Assembly: GCA_963850605.1 (NCBI GenBank)
Contig: CAWKLX010000001.1
Span: 1 to 64,000 of the forward strand
Direction of reading: 5' to 3'
DNA length: 64,000 nucleotides
Source: BOG-908 sp963850605
Lineage (GTDB): Bacteria > Pseudomonadota > Alphaproteobacteria > Acetobacterales > Acetobacteraceae
This document shows positions 1 through 9,841 of this stretch, piece by piece; positions within the stretch are counted from its first letter, which is position 1; every line of letters begins with the position of its first letter. Both the position numbers and the translations under genes were made by a program. The notes under the pieces are model-generated. The model ran no database searches, had not been told where the DNA came from, and saw only the letters and a list, made by a program, of their open reading frames with translations.

Positions 1-1316
1 ATAACGCTGACCAGCGGATGCGGCGCCGGCGCCGGCACGACAAGACGCGGCCACAGCCCGCCGGCACGCGCCACCGGTTCCACGCGCAAGGGGCTGCCGG
101 CGCGCGCAAGTTCGGCATTGGCTACACGGCCCACTGAAGGATCGGCGGACGTCAGCGCCGGGAAGGGAGCAGGCCGCTCCGAACGCATTCGGCCACGATG
201 ATATAGCACCGCGGACACGTGGCGCACGAGATGGCGCGGAACGCCGGCGGTTGCGCGCAGCAGCAGGGCGTAGCGGTGATGCGGCGCCGATGCGCGATCG
301 ATGCCGCCGATTTCACGCAGCCGGGCCAGGCTGAACAAAGCGGGCTGGCCAGCGACATCGCCGGCAAGGGCAAGATCCGGACTCCAATCGGGCTTCAGTC
401 GCGGCTCGCGCCGGCGGCCGGCGCCATCGATCGCATCCTCGTCGGCATAGACGAGCACCGTCTCGGGGCAGTCCGCGAGCGCTTCGGCGAGCTGGGCCAG
501 CGCCGTCTCAGGCATGCTATCGCCCGCATCGATAAAACCGACATGCCCGGCCGCCGCGGCATCCAGGCCCGCAGCGGCCAGACTTGCCGCATCATTCGAG
601 CAGGCTTCGACCAGCCGCGCCTGCGGCACGCGCGCAGCGAGGGTTTCGGCCGCAGCCCGTGCCGCGTGTGGCAAGCCGGGCGGACAGACCAGCAGCAGCT
701 CGAACCGTGTCCAGAGCTGTCGCGCAAGGCTTTCAACCGTTTCGTTAAGTAGGTCCGGCCGCACCGGCGGGACGGCGAGCAGCAGACCAACGGGCGTTGT
801 ATCCTGCGCCTGCTCCAGCTCGGCCACATGCTGCTCGGCGGCAGCCAAGGCCCGGTCATCCGGCGCTTTTTGCCGCGCCAGCCAGAGCTGGTAGGCGAGA
901 TCGGAGCCGGGCGGCAGGCCATCTTCGAACAGAATTTCGGCAATGCCCGTGCGGGCGCGGGCCTCTGCGGATTCCGAGATGAAGAGCAGCGTCTCCACGC
1001 GGGTCGCGCCCCTGGCAGCACGCACTGTGAAATCCTGCAGCGCCTCCGGATCGGCCGCGCGTCCGAGGCCGCTGCGGAATAGTTCACGTATAAAAAAATC
1101 ATCGGGCGGCGCATCCGGGCCGTGCCGGGCCTGGAACTCGGCGCTGCTCGCGATGCCGGTGGCGATTGCCTGCAGCGACTCGCCCTGGCGTAGCCGCTGC
1201 ACCGCCTCGCGCAAGCCGTGCGCATCGGGCTTGCGGGCGAGGCCGGTGCGGTAGAGCCGCGCAATCGGGCCGCCCAGCCGCTCCGCTTCCGCAGCATCAG
1301 CAAACAGCTGCGTCAT
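1..1316 (-). CDS. Family 2 glycosyltransferase with N-terminal DUF4214-like domain (3' end outside window)
   Basis: The frame stays open from ATG at 1316 to the window edge, so the gene continues beyond position 1; an in-frame TAA lies just upstream of the ATG. Residues about 1-115 resemble the DUF4214 (phycobilisome-linker-like) repeats found ahead of bacterial glycosyltransferases (LYRTGLARKPD, SSAEFQARHG). From about residue 170 a GT2 domain follows: VGLLLAVPPVRPDLLNETVE, then the acidic motif VYADEDAID that would bind the metal and nucleotide sugar. The last visible residues (HPLVSV) look like the start of a second GT2 domain. The likely role is adding sugars to a surface polysaccharide at the cytoplasmic face of the membrane; the substrate cannot be told. 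Its neighbours are polysaccharide-modifying genes. Confidence 0.8.
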   Translation of the reverse strand, partial: MTQLFADAAEAERLGGPIARLYRTGLARKPDAHGLREAVQRLRQGESLQAIATGIASSAEFQARHGPDAPPDDFFIRELFRSGLGRAADPEALQDFTVRAARGATRVETLLFISESAEARARTGIAEILFEDGLPPGSDLAYQLWLARQKAPDDRALAAAEQHVAELEQAQDTTPVGLLLAVPPVRPDLLNETVESLARQLWTRFELLLVCPPGLPHAARAAAETLAARVPQARLVEACSNDAASLAAAGLDAAAAGHVGFIDAGDSMPETALAQLAEALADCPETVLVYADEDAIDGAGRRREPRLKPDWSPDLALAGDVAGQPALFSLARLREIGGIDRASAPHHRYALLLRATAGVPRHLVRHVSAVLYHRGRMRSERPAPFPALTSADPSVGRVANAELARAGSPLRVEPVARAGGLWPRLVVPAPAPHPLVSV

Positions 1317-1523
1317 GGCGAACAGATCACGTTAAAGTCGGACGGGGTGCTTCTTCGACGTGATACCGCAACTCCATCCTGCCACACCCCCTGACGTCGA
1401 TCACGTGAACGATGTGTAGTGGCTGCGTTCGCAAGCGTCCACAGGGCGGTGCTAGCGACAGGTTGGCGGCCCTGCGGCGGGCCGACAACCTGCCTGGCGC
1501 GACCGGGAGCAACGCGAAACGCG

Positions 1524-2597
1524 CTAACGAGCCCACCACGGCTTGCTGGTCGCATTGCTGCCCGCCTCAGCTTGCTGCGCCGCCAGCCCGGGCCAGTCGG
1601 CATAGGTGATACGTTCGGCCTCGCTCTGCTCGAGCGGAGGCCGGACCGCCTCGCGCCGTCGGGCGACGACGTGACTATGATAGCTCGGGATAACACCATG
1701 CCGGGTCATCAGCTGCTCGATTAGCACGATCAGCCTGGCGATGGTCTGGTCCTTCGGATCTTGCCAGTCGAAGTTCGGCAGGATGCCGGTGAAGAACGGC
1801 CGCATTACGGCACCGCCATAGTCTCGCCGATCGAGCACGTCGAAGTAGCGATACGTGAGAGGCATGATCTGCGAGGCGTGCACGCCCTCCGAGGGATCGT
1901 GCTGCATCATCCACTCGAGCGACGGCACAGGGATGCCGGGACGCACCTGTTTGGCCAGGTGGTCGTAGCGGTAGCGCTCGGCGAGGCAGCGATCGACTTC
2001 GTTCATCAGCGCCATCACATGGGCATCGTAGATATGGTGGTCAGGGCCGATATATTCATCGAAGATGAGAAGTCCGCCGGGCACCAGCACGCGGTGCATG
2101 AGCCGAAACATAACCTCGATATCCATGAAATGATGGATTGCCGCCTGAACGAAAACGACGTCGAACGACGCGTCCGGAAGGTTCTCGTTCAATACATCGC
2201 CTGACCGCAGGTCGATGCGTCCCGCCAAATCGGCAAGGCGCAGCCTAGCTGCCTCGATGGCGGAGCGCGACATTTCGTAGGCAAGGATATGCTCGGCATA
2301 GCCTGCACGCAGCAGATGCTCCTCTACAAATGCCATGCCGCAACCGATGGAGAGCACGCGCCTGGCCGCCGGAGTCATCCACCGCCGACCGGCATCGTCC
2401 ACCACCCAGCCGTCCTCTCTGCCCGTTGTGGGCATTGCAATGGCGTGCCGGTAGAGGAATTCATGCTGGGTGTAGTCGACTGGATCGCCTACAACCGTCG
2501 CCTGCGACCCGACATGCTCGCCGCCCTCGTAGCGCTTGTCCCAGATATTCGTCGCATAGGCACTTGGCGCAGTAAGCGGCAGGGGGTCATCGGTCAT
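1524..2597 (-). CDS. Class I SAM-dependent methyltransferase
   Basis: A 357-residue protein with a Rossmann-type methyltransferase fold. Motif I is RRVLSIGCGMAFVEEHLL (about residues 80-97), an acidic residue follows strand 2 (AYEMS), and later come SFDVVFVQAAIHHF and a post-motif LVPGGLLIFDEY, typical of Methyltransf_11/25 proteins. The N-terminal 70 residues (NIWDKRYEGGEHVG) and the long C-terminal region are not diagnostic. It sits on the same strand as the glycosyltransferase at 1-1316, with 207 bases between them in which I see no gene. It probably methylates a glycan or glycolipid intermediate, which is inferred from context only. The frame is intact, unlike its upstream neighbours. Confidence 0.75.
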   Translation of the reverse strand: MTDDPLPLTAPSAYATNIWDKRYEGGEHVGSQATVVGDPVDYTQHEFLYRHAIAMPTTGREDGWVVDDAGRRWMTPAARRVLSIGCGMAFVEEHLLRAGYAEHILAYEMSRSAIEAARLRLADLAGRIDLRSGDVLNENLPDASFDVVFVQAAIHHFMDIEVMFRLMHRVLVPGGLLIFDEYIGPDHHIYDAHVMALMNEVDRCLAERYRYDHLAKQVRPGIPVPSLEWMMQHDPSEGVHASQIMPLTYRYFDVLDRRDYGGAVMRPFFTGILPNFDWQDPKDQTIARLIVLIEQLMTRHGVIPSYHSHVVARRREAVRPPLEQSEAERITYADWPGLAAQQAEAGSNATSKPWWAR

Positions 2598-2639
2598 TAG
2601 GCCAGCTCCGGATTAAATCTTAGTGGATGGTAGCCCCTC

Positions 2640-4287
2640 TCAGGGCGCTTGTGATAACGCCTTGGAGGGACGTGCTAACTGCGAATTATAGACGATGTCG
2701 GGTGGTCCGGCATGCGGCGGACAGGCCGGGATGAAGCGTCCATTGTAGAGCCATGACTTATCGGATTGCCAAGGCTGGCACGTCGTGACGACAGATTTGC
2801 CAAAGAACAGTCCGATTGCGGAGATTAGCTCGGGCGCGTTGCCTAGCGTCGTGTAGGTGCCGAGGCGCTCCGAAGTGCCATGTACCAGCATTTGGGGCGA
2901 GTCCGGTGGGAGATAGAACACCATCCGGTCTGTCCTGGACTGTTGACCGGACGCCCAGGTGCGTGCGCGCGCCTGCCGTGACATGGCCAGCAAACCGAAG
3001 TCGCTACGGATACCTCCAATCTGGAAAATAAAGGGAAACAATGATAGAGCTAGGACGCCCGGACCAATTCGGCGAAAGTAGAGGCCACCATAGCTTGGAA
3101 GCCGGCCAGCGCTGCGATCTGCCGAGCACTCCGACGGCGGCGAGTATCCAGAGCAGGTCAACCAGCCATTGTCGGGTTGTCGAATGCCGCTCGCAACACA
3201 AATCGCCATAGTGGTAGAAAGCGGCAAACAACGAGAAAAAGGCCGCAACGACCAATCCGAAGGCAAAGGCCATTCGCCAAAAGCCAAGTCGCGCAGCTCC
3301 AACACCGAGCCAAACCAACGCAAACCCGACGGCGAAAAGTGCTTTGGTCGCGAGTGCTCCTACCATCCTCAAAACCACGCGCCGAAATCTCCCGTCGTCA
3401 CGACGTGGATCGCCAGTTGCCGTGCGGCCGCCAGCGCGGATGATGTCAAATGGCCTGTATAGGGCTTCGTATTCGAACCAAGGTCGATGTTTGCTGACCG
3501 GAACATGACCAGCCCCGCCATAACAGCAAGCCCGACGAGGCCGGGTAAAAGCCACCACACGTTGCCGGGGAGGCCCGCGATAAGGCGGCGGGGACGCAAC
3601 GCGACAGAACCGCGAGACGCAATCAGGACACGGCTCGTGCCGGCGATTGCAACCCCGATGGCGAGTGCTGCGCCGATCTCGTGACTGACTGCCGCCACCA
3701 TGAGTGTGAAGCAGCACCACAATCGACGCTGCGGCTCAGGCTCGTCATCTAGCAGGAACAGTAAAGCTACAGCGCCACCTACAGTCGGTAAATAGGCCAA
3801 TGATGCAACCGGCCAGAAGAACATTTCCGTTATGGGGTTGGTCGTCATAACAAAAACCATCAGTCCCATGGCGAGGCTGAACGCTGTGGCCAGACGGAGC
3901 GGTGACGGCTTGAGGCCTGCGCGCGCGGCTAGCACCATACCGGCGACAAGCCCCGACCAAAGCAACGCCAGCACCTCAGTGACAAGCGGCCTCCCTAAGG
4001 TCAGGTACAGCCTGGCCATACAAGTAGATGAGCAACTCGGAAAGTGGGCGAGGCGACACGTATAGTCGATTGATTGCCGCATACACGCCAAGTTGGCGCT
4101 GGTTCTTGAAATAGCTGAATTCGTCGACCTGCCAGCGGCCGAGGTTCAGCTGACCTGCGTAAACCAGCAGAAACAGGCCGGATACGACGGCCGAAAGCCA
4201 CGGCGAGCCCGCAACACGTCGCAAAAGCTGGCTCATCGGTGACGTTTCGGGCCGGGGATCGAACGTCGTTTGCGGCTCGGGCCTCAT
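2640..4287 (-). pseudogene. Broken polytopic membrane protein (GT-C/DUF6056-like)
   Basis: Three overlapping minus-strand frames together read as one membrane protein. It starts at 4287 (PETSPMSQLLRRV, a TM helix, then GRWQVDEFSYFKNQ), shifts frame near 4010-4030 into RPLVTEVLALLWSGLVAG and several TM helices, shifts again near 3380 (RMVGALATKALFAVGFALVW), and again near 3100 into GPGVALSLFPF-like sequence and a soluble tail ending at 2640. The pattern of an acidic motif after TM1 (WQVDEF), SPRPLSELL and many TM helices resembles DUF6056/GT-C-type sugar-transfer membrane proteins, but I do not recognise the family firmly. At least three frameshifts make it non-functional if the sequence is right. 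Confidence 0.6.
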
Positions 4288-4616
4288 CGGACGCTCGGCA
4301 TAACCGTTGATGGGACGAGTGGCAAGCTACCGTTCAGTTCTCGATCGCTGACGGTGCAGCGGCGGACATTGCACTTCCACGGTGCGGCCATTCTCCGGCA
4401 TGAAAAACTAGTCGTGCTTGGCGTCGTCCCGCTACCGCGTGATCGTCCAGGAAGTCCGCGTGCTTCACCGCGGCACAGCGATCCGACGACATTCGGGGTC
4501 ATTTCCTTCATTCGATATCGCGTGTCAGGCGGCGTTGGATGTTCCTGGCTGCTTGGTGCTCGTCACAACTAGCTCGGTAGCAGACTTAGAGCACGCCGCC
4601 ATTGCACTCCATAATC
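4288..4616. other. No assignable gene; one weak small plus-strand frame
   Basis: This 329-base stretch lies between two pseudogenes. The only frame with protein-like composition runs on the plus strand from about 4418 to 4627 (RYRVIVQEVRVLHRGTAIRR, then VPGCLVLVTTSSVADLEHAA). It lacks a good start: the nearest upstream ATG, at about 4400, is followed three codons later by TAG. It could be the remnant of a small protein or chance coding in decayed DNA. Confidence 0.3.
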
Positions 4617-5352
4617 CTAATTCGTAGCGTGCAGCCAACCAGAGAAGCTACCGCTGGGCGTTCGATTTCTTAAGCACCAGCCGGCCTGCGACAGGATGCC
4701 CACCAAGCGACCTTCGATTTGCCCTGAATGGATGCCTACACCGCTGGCGCATGTTTGAAGTGATACCGGGCCGCAAAGTGATTTGCTCCGAAGCAGACCC
4801 AATCTCTGCACCAGCTTGATGCGAAAACTCAACATGACCCTCGTCAGCTTCAACGCCCAAGAGATCGGACATCCATACCGCTTCTGCGGGCAACTAGGCC
4901 CATATTCAACATCCAACATCCCCACCCGCAACCGAGCTCGACGACTGTAAAGCATCGGCGTGCCAGATCAACGGCCCGCAACGCTGCCCCCCATTCCGAG
5001 ACATACGCGTGACAGCTGACCGGAATTGGAGCAGGCTCGATTTCGCCGCCCGCCCCGTGAGGATATTAGGCAATAAACATCGGGTCAATTCGACGCCAAG
5101 AAAATTCGTTAAACGTTCTGGCGTGGCCTTCAGGCTTACTGCTGCATGTCGTAATACAACCTCGACAGGGTCGAAACTGGCATTGAAGTGCTCAAGCGGA
5201 CTGCTTAGCAACGGTGCCCGTGCCCTCATGTGCTCCTGACACCGCGCCAGCCTATTGGAAAGGTAGTCGCGCTCGCCAATCAGTGCATCTCGAGCGTTGC
5301 GCAGTCGACGGATTTGCGGAATTGCGGCGATCGTGTTACGTAACAATTTCAC
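4617..5352 (-). pseudogene. Broken FkbM-like methyltransferase
   Basis: The N-terminal frame (start 5352) reads a coiled segment RNARDALIGERDYLSNRLAR followed by FDPVEVVLRHAA. Near 4985-4905 the third minus-strand frame reads FTVVELGCGWGCWMLNMG, a clear SAM-binding motif I of the FkbM-like family, and then shifts again near 4865 into LGVEADEGHVEFSHQ. At least two frameshifts separate these pieces. The C-terminal part (4617-4860) is poorly conserved. The intact ancestor would have been a glycan- or sugar-directed methyltransferase, in keeping with the surface-polysaccharide neighbours. Confidence 0.6.
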
Positions 5353-5506
5353 TGGCTTGGTCTCTTGTCCGATCGACGGCTTGTGTGTCGCTAGCTTGCC
5401 TTGAAGTCAACCTTACACCTTCATCGCTGCCGATTCCTACAATGCGCTCTGAGCTGAAACCTGGTATCGAGGTAAGGCAACGATCTGGGCGGGAGCCGGG
5501 CTCCGT

Positions 5507-6577
5507 TCAAATTGCTACTGCCTTTGCAGATTTGGCGGCCGGCATTGGCTTACGTCTGGCTTCCGCACGCACCTTCAATCGAAGTGCGGGCCGTTCCACG
5601 ACATGCCACGAGAGCAGCGCGAGCACGAGACTAATTGCAACGCAGCGCAGGATTGGCGCCTGGCCCAGCCAATGACGAATTATCCACTGCTGTACCGGAA
5701 AGGCGTAGATATACAAACCGTATGACAGGTCGCCAAACCGCGCGGCATCCTGCAAGATTGGAGTTCGCATGAGCCCAAAGCTAATGACGGCGTAGGTAAG
5801 CGTGAACCATTCGAACGGCACGTTCCAAGGACCCCAGATCGAAGAGACGACGTAGTTCGACAGCAATGCGATCATCGCAAAATCGCCGCGAAACAGCCCC
5901 GGCAGACCGACCTGAAGTATTCGTAACGAACCACCTATGAAGAAAAAGGGCATTTCGGCCAGCATGTACTTCGCATCTGCATTCCAGACGTAATGGCCTA
6001 CATTCAGTTGATAGGTGAACAACCAAAGGCTGAGTGCACCGAGGCACACGGCCGCTACAGCGAGGCCGATGATACGCAGCATCCACGGCAGCAGCGCAAG
6101 GAGCGGAACCGTCAGATAGCAGATGAACTCCGGCGTCAAACTCCACAGCGAGCCGTTCACCGCACCGCCGAGCGGCGCGCCGTTAAACACGCCGGGCAGG
6201 TAAAGCTGCGCCCACAGCGCGATATTCTCAATATATTTCCAAGTGTTGTGGCTTGCTAGATAGGTCCTGAGCGGCAGCGTAGTTAGCACCGGACCAAGCA
6301 CGAACATGCTGGCCAGCACACAGACGATAAGGCCAGGAAAAATCCTCAGGGCGCGTTTGGCAAAAAAGCCCCCTATCGCAGGCGCCCGCTCGAAGCTGTC
6401 AGTGACAAGGTAGCCGCTTATGGCAAAGAAAATATCCAGCCCGACATGCGAGGCCTGAACCCCCCACAACACACTAATCCGCTGCCCGGTTAGCATCTCG
6501 CCGTGGCCAACGACGACCATGAAGGCACCCAGCAGACGGAGAGCGTCGAAGTTATTCCGGTGGGTCGTCTGGCTCAT
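5507..6577 (-). CDS. Membrane O-acyltransferase (acyltransferase 3 / OafA family)
   Basis: About 356 residues with roughly ten TM helices. The N-terminal signature FDALRLLGAFMVVVGHGEM contains the conserved arginine and the catalytic-type histidine of the acyltransferase-3 family, followed by GLDIFFAISGYLV and the basic FFAKRALRIFP. The C-terminal helix contains FGDLSYGLYIYAFPVQQWI and a final HVVERPALRL. This family transfers acetyl or other acyl groups to sugars of O-antigen or exopolysaccharide at the inner membrane. I chose ATG 6577 (MSQTTHRN); a GTG at 6589 is also in frame. The frame is intact although both neighbours toward higher coordinates are broken. Confidence 0.85.
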   Translation of the reverse strand: MSQTTHRNNFDALRLLGAFMVVVGHGEMLTGQRISVLWGVQASHVGLDIFFAISGYLVTDSFERAPAIGGFFAKRALRIFPGLIVCVLASMFVLGPVLTTLPLRTYLASHNTWKYIENIALWAQLYLPGVFNGAPLGGAVNGSLWSLTPEFICYLTVPLLALLPWMLRIIGLAVAAVCLGALSLWLFTYQLNVGHYVWNADAKYMLAEMPFFFIGGSLRILQVGLPGLFRGDFAMIALLSNYVVSSIWGPWNVPFEWFTLTYAVISFGLMRTPILQDAARFGDLSYGLYIYAFPVQQWIIRHWLGQAPILRCVAISLVLALLSWHVVERPALRLKVRAEARRKPMPAAKSAKAVAI

Positions 6578-6649
6578 GCGCGGTATCACCTAAAGGCTTG
6601 TCGGCGTATAATGTGCGCCATACCGTTCCAGCAAGACGGCGATTGTCTT

Positions 6650-8004
6650 CTACTGCGCGCGACCCGGATCGCGCAATGTGCCAATCGCCAGTCGTCTTGG
6701 AACGGCAAAAGTCTGCCAGGCGACGGACATACTGCCGATCGTAGATGGCGGCGAACCTAGGCAGACCAGCGTGGCACCCGTCGCCAAACACGGGCTCAGC
6801 GAAACAAGGTCAACTTCCCGCAGATCGGGCGCACTATTCAGCACCAGAAAGTCGATTAATACAGAAATCGTCTCTGACGTGGGCCGGCGGGGCAGCAACG
6901 TCACCTGGTCTGCGAATTCTGAGGTTCTTATTGCCTCATCAGCCACGCCGGTCAGTGCAGGTTCGGCGTTGAAGGCGGTCAGATGGCCGAAACCGTTTGC
7001 CTTCAGGGCGCGACCTATCGTGAGCGCTCCATGCCCAAAGGAGGTATGTGTTTCAACGGTGTGACGCGGTTTTATGGCGCGCACCAATCCATATACCAGT
7101 TCCAGCGTCTCAATCTCGGGCGTGACGCCGTCCACCATGGACCATAGCTGATTCGACAGACTATTCGTGAAACCCGGCTTCATCTCGGGCTGGATCAGTG
7201 CATCGGGCAATAGTGGCGAACGCCGAGAGGGGCGCGGCTTGCGCGCGGCTTCCCCCATCCTGGCCGCCAGACCGGCCTGACCAAGCCAAGGTTTGGCTGC
7301 GTAGTTTTTCTGGTAATAAGCCGGATCGCGGACAATCTCGACCGCCTCATGGCCAAGATTTGGTGACCAATATCGATCCGACCTAGCAACCAGACGTCTT
7401 CTCTGAAAAATGTCGGCGCTGAGTTTCGTATCATCGGGCTATTTAAATGTACTGGCTCCGACAGCCGGCAAGTTACGGATACGCAGGCCGTCGGCAAACA
7501 GACTGCGGGGATGACGGAGGTGGTCCCGACGTTGCCGACGGCTGCATAAAGCAGCACCCCGTCGGAAAGAATTGGCCGCGCCGGCTTTACTACCCAGGCC
7601 TCATTGTCGGACGGGACAGGAGCGTGCAGCGAGAGCTGACCAAAGAGTTGAAAATGCGCAAAAACTCCTTCGCACATGTTCGCACCACCCTTGCTCCAGA
7701 AGCTGATCGTTCTCAGTGATGTGCACAAGCCCATCACTTACTTTGCTCAGGGCCTCATTAAGGCCTTCACCGCCGCGATTCTCGTCGAGAAGTTGCAACT
7801 CGATGATCGTACCTGCCGCGTGGGCAACGCCGTATACTCGCTCAAGAAGCGTTGAAGAACATCGCGGCTTTCGTCGCTGCTGGCATTGTCGACGATTACC
7901 AAACGCCAAGGACTCTGCACGGAGGCGATGTACGAATTAAGCGTCTGCTCGAGTAGTCGGGCACGGTTTCAGTTCAAGACCAGAGTAGTAATCTTGGCAA
8001 GCAT
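6650..8004 (-). pseudogene. Decayed GT2 glycosyltransferase fused to a C-terminal methyltransferase-like domain
   Basis: Reading from ATG 8004 (MLAKITTLVLN) there is an in-frame TGA after 11 codons, then SPWRLVIVDNASSDESRDVL (GT2 start), a frame change near 7855 into DENRGGEGLNEALSKVSDGL, another near 7685 into FGQLSLHAPVPSDNEAWVV, and another near 7500 into FADGLRIRNLPAVGA. An in-frame TAG at 7439-7441 then sits inside the expected TFK-x-PDD. From there the frame is clean through GHEAVEIVRDPAYYQKNYAA and on to 6650. The last 200 residues (LELVYGLVRAIKPRHTVETH, then FGHGALTIGRAL) look like a class I methyltransferase domain. A two-domain sugar-transfer/methylation enzyme has therefore been inactivated by at least five lesions. 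Confidence 0.7.
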
Positions 8005-8425
8005 GGTTGCCTTGTGGCAGGTTAGGCAGGTCGTGAGAAGGGCCAAGCTTAATCGCCGGGTAAGTCGTCGCCCGGCGGGGCGGAGCGTGACCGGCTTCGT
8101 GACGACTATTACGCGACCTCGGCTGCCTGGCCGGCTGCCGTGACTACATTTCTGGCGCGCGTTCAGGCGCCCGAAGCGCCTGCCCAGGTAGATCAGCAGC
8201 GGGCACGGCAGCACATCGGCTCTTGAGATCGAAACAGCCGATTGTCCATGAAGGGCGGTATTACGCTCAGGGCGGCTGGTAGAGGACGCCGTGCCGGGTT
8301 AGGCTTATCGGCATGAGAGGTCTAGCCCGCCCGTATCGCCAACATCGCGCTCAGACCGAGCCTATTCGTTACGGAGCTGCACGTGCCGTCCCAGATGATA
8401 TTCAGCCGGAACTGGATGCAATGCT
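8005..8425. other. No assignable gene
   Basis: Neither strand shows a frame with recognisable protein motifs in this 421-base interval between the decayed glycosyltransferase and the sulfotransferase. A short minus-strand frame (7969-8214) is arginine-rich and reads like non-coding GC-rich DNA. The interval must hold the start signals of the sulfotransferase gene; no clear sigma-70 promoter is visible. Confidence 0.5.
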
Positions 8426-9205
8426 ATGAGCCTTCTAGCCGCAACTCGGCGGCGTATCAGCCGTATGCCCCGGCCGCGACGGGCGCCTAATTCACTAATT
8501 TTCCTACATATTCCCAAGACGGGGGGCACCAGTGTCGTGAAGGCATTAAGCGCCCACTACAGGCCGGACCAGTGTTTTACCGATAACGGCAACATCTCCG
8601 TCTCCCTACTGGTCAAGCATGCAGAAGACATAGCACGCGGATGTTTCATACATGGGCATTGCGAACACGGAACGCTTCCACACATGGCGGGTGCTCGACT
8701 CATAACGGTCTTACGCCGGCCGGAAGACCATGCGATCTCGCACTATCTTTATCTTCGACGCGAGCCTGGCCAAACGCTACACGTAGCGGCAAAGACACAC
8801 GACTTTTTATCGTTCCACAGACTTCATTGGCAGATGATGGTGTTCCAAGCGATATCGCTAGACGTCGCACAGTCCGCCGCCCCCGTCGACTCCCCTGAGA
8901 GTTTCTTCAGTCGCGTGCCAGCCATTCGTGCGTTCCTCGATCGCGTTGACTTCGTCGGTTGTCTCGATGACCTCGATAATTTTGTGCCCGTGATAGCCAC
9001 GACGGCCGACACCGGCAGGCGGCTGCCACGCCTCAACGCAGCGCCGAAATCAGCAGCCAACCAAACTCAAATCGATGACATGCGCGCCCAATATCATGCA
9101 TTGTCCAAAGCGCCAGACACTGGGGCTATACTCGCCGTCGAGCAGGACTTATACGAGCGCGCAAAGCTTCGCTGCACGGCGAATATCAGAGCGTGCTCAC
9201 CCTGA
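8426..9205 (+). CDS. Sulfotransferase family 2 protein
   Basis: A 259-residue protein. SLIFLHIPKTGGTS (residues about 23-36) is the 5'-phosphosulfate-binding loop that grips PAPS. LITVLRRPEDHAISHYLYL is the 3'-phosphate-binding segment, with arginine and serine in the expected places. The length fits sulfotransferases that sulfate carbohydrates or lipids in bacteria. It presumably decorates a surface polysaccharide or glycolipid. The frame is intact. Its 3' end meets the dead IS630 element on the opposite strand, whose transposase frame overlaps its last 9 bases; the native C-terminus may therefore have been altered by the insertion. Confidence 0.8.
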   Translation: MSLLAATRRRISRMPRPRRAPNSLIFLHIPKTGGTSVVKALSAHYRPDQCFTDNGNISVSLLVKHAEDIARGCFIHGHCEHGTLPHMAGARLITVLRRPEDHAISHYLYLRREPGQTLHVAAKTHDFLSFHRLHWQMMVFQAISLDVAQSAAPVDSPESFFSRVPAIRAFLDRVDFVGCLDDLDNFVPVIATTADTGRRLPRLNAAPKSAANQTQIDDMRAQYHALSKAPDTGAILAVEQDLYERAKLRCTANIRACSP

Positions 9206-9767
9206 CTGCAAGTAGCCGGCGTGCCTAAGATAATTACGGCATTCGTTTTGGCAGAAGGTGTCGGAGATTGGTCCCATGGCGCTCCATAGTTCGTCCATCG
9301 TGCGCAGCGCTTTTGCTCGCCGCAGAGACTTGAGTTTGGCAAAGGCCATCTCGATGGGGTTTAGGTCTGGACTGTAGGCCGGCAGACACAGAAGATTTGC
9401 ATTTGCCGCTTTGATGGCTGCGGACGCCGGCCACTTTGTGTGAACTGAGATTGTCCATGATGACCGTGTCGCCGGGCGTGAGTACCGGCACGAGCGGCTG
9501 CTCGATGTAGGCCATGAACATGTGGCCCTCGGCAGCGCCATCAATAACGCAAAGCGTTACCATGCCGCTCTTCTGTAATCCGCCGATGAATGTGGATATG
9601 TGCCAGTGTCCGTGCGGTACGGCTTCGACCAGGCGCTGGCCGCGGGGGGCACGCCCGTATCGGCGCATCATGTTGGTCGTCGTCCAGGTTTCATCGAGGA
9701 AGATCAGTTTACCAGACGACAGCGTTGCGGCCTAGTCGACATCTCGCCCGTCAATCGACGCCGACTT
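9197..9767 (-). mobile_element. IS630-type element A, C-terminal part of transposase (frameshifted)
   Basis: The minus strand reads SGKLIFLDETWTTTNMMRRY (first catalytic Asp), then VIMDNLSSHKVAG (second Asp). After a frameshift near 9425 it reads LCLPAYSPDLNPIEMAFAKL (catalytic Glu region) and ends at 9197. This is the DDE core of an IS630 transposase. An in-frame TAG lies near 9733. The N-terminal helix-turn-helix is missing here but reappears at 10971-11110, beyond another IS element. Left terminal repeats could not be fixed; the end may lie within the last bases of the sulfotransferase gene. Confidence 0.75.
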
Positions 9768-9791
9768 ATACCAATCCTGGATAAGGCTGAC
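9768..9791 (+). repeat. Left inverted repeat of IS630-type element B
   Basis: It begins ATACCAATCC and, over 24 bases, matches the reverse complement of 10947-10970 at about 15 positions, including the outer 7 and an inner CTGAC. A TA lies immediately outside, as expected of IS630 target choice. Confidence 0.55.
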
Positions 9792-9841
9792 TGTTTGGGG
9801 ACTCCCATTTGGCGTGAACTCTTCGTACTCGATGTCCTGGA

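Noticed and set aside
395..1303. Minus-strand frame of 302 codons starting MLMLRKRSG
   Set aside because: It is in the wrong frame. The neighbouring frame gives a continuous glycosyltransferase with DUF4214 and GT2 motifs to the window edge.
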